Shown here piece after piece: positions 62,731 to 64,000 of a stretch of 64,000 nucleotides of DNA. The translations under genes were made by a program, and so were the position numbers. This DNA is from Opisthorchis felineus (lineage: Eukaryota; Platyhelminthes; Trematoda; Opisthorchiida; Opisthorchiidae): the NCBI GenBank assembly GCA_004794785.1, contig SJOL01007707.1:152305-216304 (forward strand), given 5' to 3'. The notes below the pieces were generated by a model. It did not search any database, had not been told where the DNA came from, and saw only the letters and a list, made by a program, of their open reading frames with translations. How positions within the stretch are numbered: the first letter of the stretch is position 1; the number at the start of each line of letters is the position of its first letter.

Positions 62731-62904
62731 CCAAGTTAATAAAAAACCATCTAAGTAGGAAGCCAACGGAGCGGTCACAAAGTATGTCCAATAGGGGCTG
62801 GGTGCTACCTCAACCAGACAGGCGATAATCACAGTGGTACCAGTAAAAATAATTAAGAAAATAGAAGTCAGGTAATATAAGAATGGTTCGGCAGCCACAA
62901 TCAC
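62731..62904 (-). CDS. SLC41-like transporter, internal exon (first visible)
   Basis: 58 codons, phase 0 at both ends, between an acceptor (cgtagcag) and a donor (TGG|gtattc). The frame has a stop inside the acceptor, so the exon cannot extend upstream. It encodes a hydrophobic segment (FLYYLTSIFLIIFTG onward) and then PLASYLDGFLLTW. These correspond in order to the membrane segment and the P-[IL]-A-x-x-L-G-D motif that closes the first MgtE-like repeat of SLC41 proteins. Here the Asp sits one place earlier than usual. The 5' exons encoding the N-terminus and the rest of the first repeat were not recognised between 62905 and the window end. The assignment rests mainly on continuity with the next exons. 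Confidence 0.6.
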
Positions 62905-64000
62905 CTGCTACGCAGAAGCACACGCCGGAGAAAATGAGAGCAAACATGTCGATATAGATGCAAAAAACGGCCCCTCGTTGCGACGATGTATACCAGTGCG
63001 GGTCGATAGCTGCGTCTGTACTGTATTGTATGTACACAATGATTGCGTCCAATGGACATCAATAGCTCCGCAGTGAATTATAGGACAGCTAGTGAAATGC
63101 AATGTACAAGTGGGAGCAGAAAAGCGTTTAAAGCACTTATTTTCTTGTATGAAGGTCTGAAACGAGGTTGTGAAGCTGCAGCGTTTTGATTTACCGTGCC
63201 AATATAATTGTAAGCAAGAGGTTACCTAAGTGTACCTAGGAACCCATCGGGACGAATTAGTAGCGATCCTTTCGCAGTGTGATATTGCACTTACGTATTT
63301 ATCCAAAGGCCGTGCACGTGCAAAGCTCTTTAGAACCTCACACAAAAATACTGCCTTTCGGCTCTTGTATGAGAGAAAGCTCGCGTGTGGCAAACAGGGA
63401 ACTACTGTTGTCTGGGGTACATAAGGCGCAGCCCAATTTTGTCAGGGACAGTCTGTAAACGTTGACAAAAACGGGTGCTTTAAATTCAATTTAAATTGAA
63501 ACTATTGAAGGAACCCAATTTTAATTCCACACGAACAGGTGCATTCTGATCCTGCTAAAGAACAACATATTCCTACGATTATCAAAGGGGGGGGGGAGAG
63601 CAAAAATGGACACACAGAGTGCAGTTAAAAACGTAACAAGTATGCTGTCAGGCTCACGGGGTACCCAACTAACCATTGATAGCAATTTGTAAGCGGGCCA
63701 AGTTTTTCAAACGTTGATCGAAGTGAGCCAGCACTTGGCCACTAAGGCTGAAATTTGGAAAGGGATGAGCAGGATATAATAAGAGTGCTATGACTTCACA
63801 AAGAGGCAAAAGATCTGAGTAACATGTAAATTTGTACTCGTATAGATAGCGCGTCCGAGTGTATCATGTACGCCGAGTTAACAGAGTACGGTAGGATATT
63901 CAATAATTCACATTAAAGACCACCTACACTTGGTTAATGGGCAAGAAGTAATGCATCCGAAACTACCAAGGGATCGACAAATGAAAATGTTAAACTTGGA
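62905..64000 (-). other. SLC41-like upstream intron, to window edge
   Basis: Ends at the acceptor at 62905-62907 (minus). Contains a perfect 16-bp palindrome TTCAATTTAAATTGAA (63485-63500) and a ten-G run at 63587-63596. No upstream exon recognised. Confidence 0.45.

Noticed and set aside
1..64000. CRISPR arrays, bacterial operons, rRNA genes
   Set aside because: None seen. Coding is split by introns and the repeats are eukaryotic retroelements, so prokaryotic features are not expected.

Overview
The window looks like nuclear DNA of a parasitic flatworm, most likely a digenean fluke. Coding exons are sparse and separated by multi-kilobase, repeat-filled introns. Penelope-like retroelement (PLE) relics, hammerhead-ribozyme repeats and a tRNA-derived SINE are all present, and base composition is moderate by eye, not strongly AT-rich. 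The accidental translation of the SINE resembles fragments I remember from gene models of opisthorchiid liver flukes (Clonorchis/Opisthorchis). That placement is from memory and unverified.

Two protein-coding genes can be supported. On the + strand, 24575-26461 is the 3'-terminal coding exon of an ANTP-class, Hox-like homeobox gene. It opens at homeodomain residue 45 directly after a clean splice acceptor, encodes helix 3 and a long tail without a known domain, and has an AATAAA signal at 26749. The exon carrying the first 44 homeodomain residues was not found upstream, so the preceding intron may exceed 24 kb. On the - strand, four exons (62731-62904, 62389-62548, 61853-62310, 55441-55671) join in frame into the C-terminal ~340 residues of an SLC41-type (MgtE-like) divalent-cation transporter. 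Its 5' exons lie further right and probably outside the window.

The rest is intron or intergenic DNA rich in mobile elements. The most interesting component is a ~0.3-kb repeat family carrying type I hammerhead ribozymes with the minimal palindromic stem III (ACCGGU) known from PLEs and retrozymes. One copy (48761-48802) has every core residue; at least four others are mutated. The family occurs as a 307-bp-period partial tandem (37.8-38.15 kb), as inverted minus-then-plus pairs (6.2, 35.4, 46.3 and 48.3 kb), and as short 5'-truncated copies with a common 3' end, one flanked by a perfect 14-bp target-site duplication. PLE reverse-transcriptase relics at 53.1-53.7, 55.9-57.4 and 57.7-58.3 kb are of the element class thought to mobilise such repeats. 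Also present are four SINE copies (two with target-site duplications), a LINE-like 3'-end family with a terminal hairpin and (GAT)n tail, and a Tc1/mariner transposase fragment.

Layout: 1-24.5 kb, intron or upstream DNA of the homeobox gene with scattered repeats; 24.6-26.8 kb, homeobox 3' exon and UTR; 26.8-53 kb, intergenic with HHR-repeat clusters and one SINE; 53-55 kb, PLE and SINE; 55.4-64 kb, SLC41-like gene whose 6.2-kb last intron is packed with retroelements.
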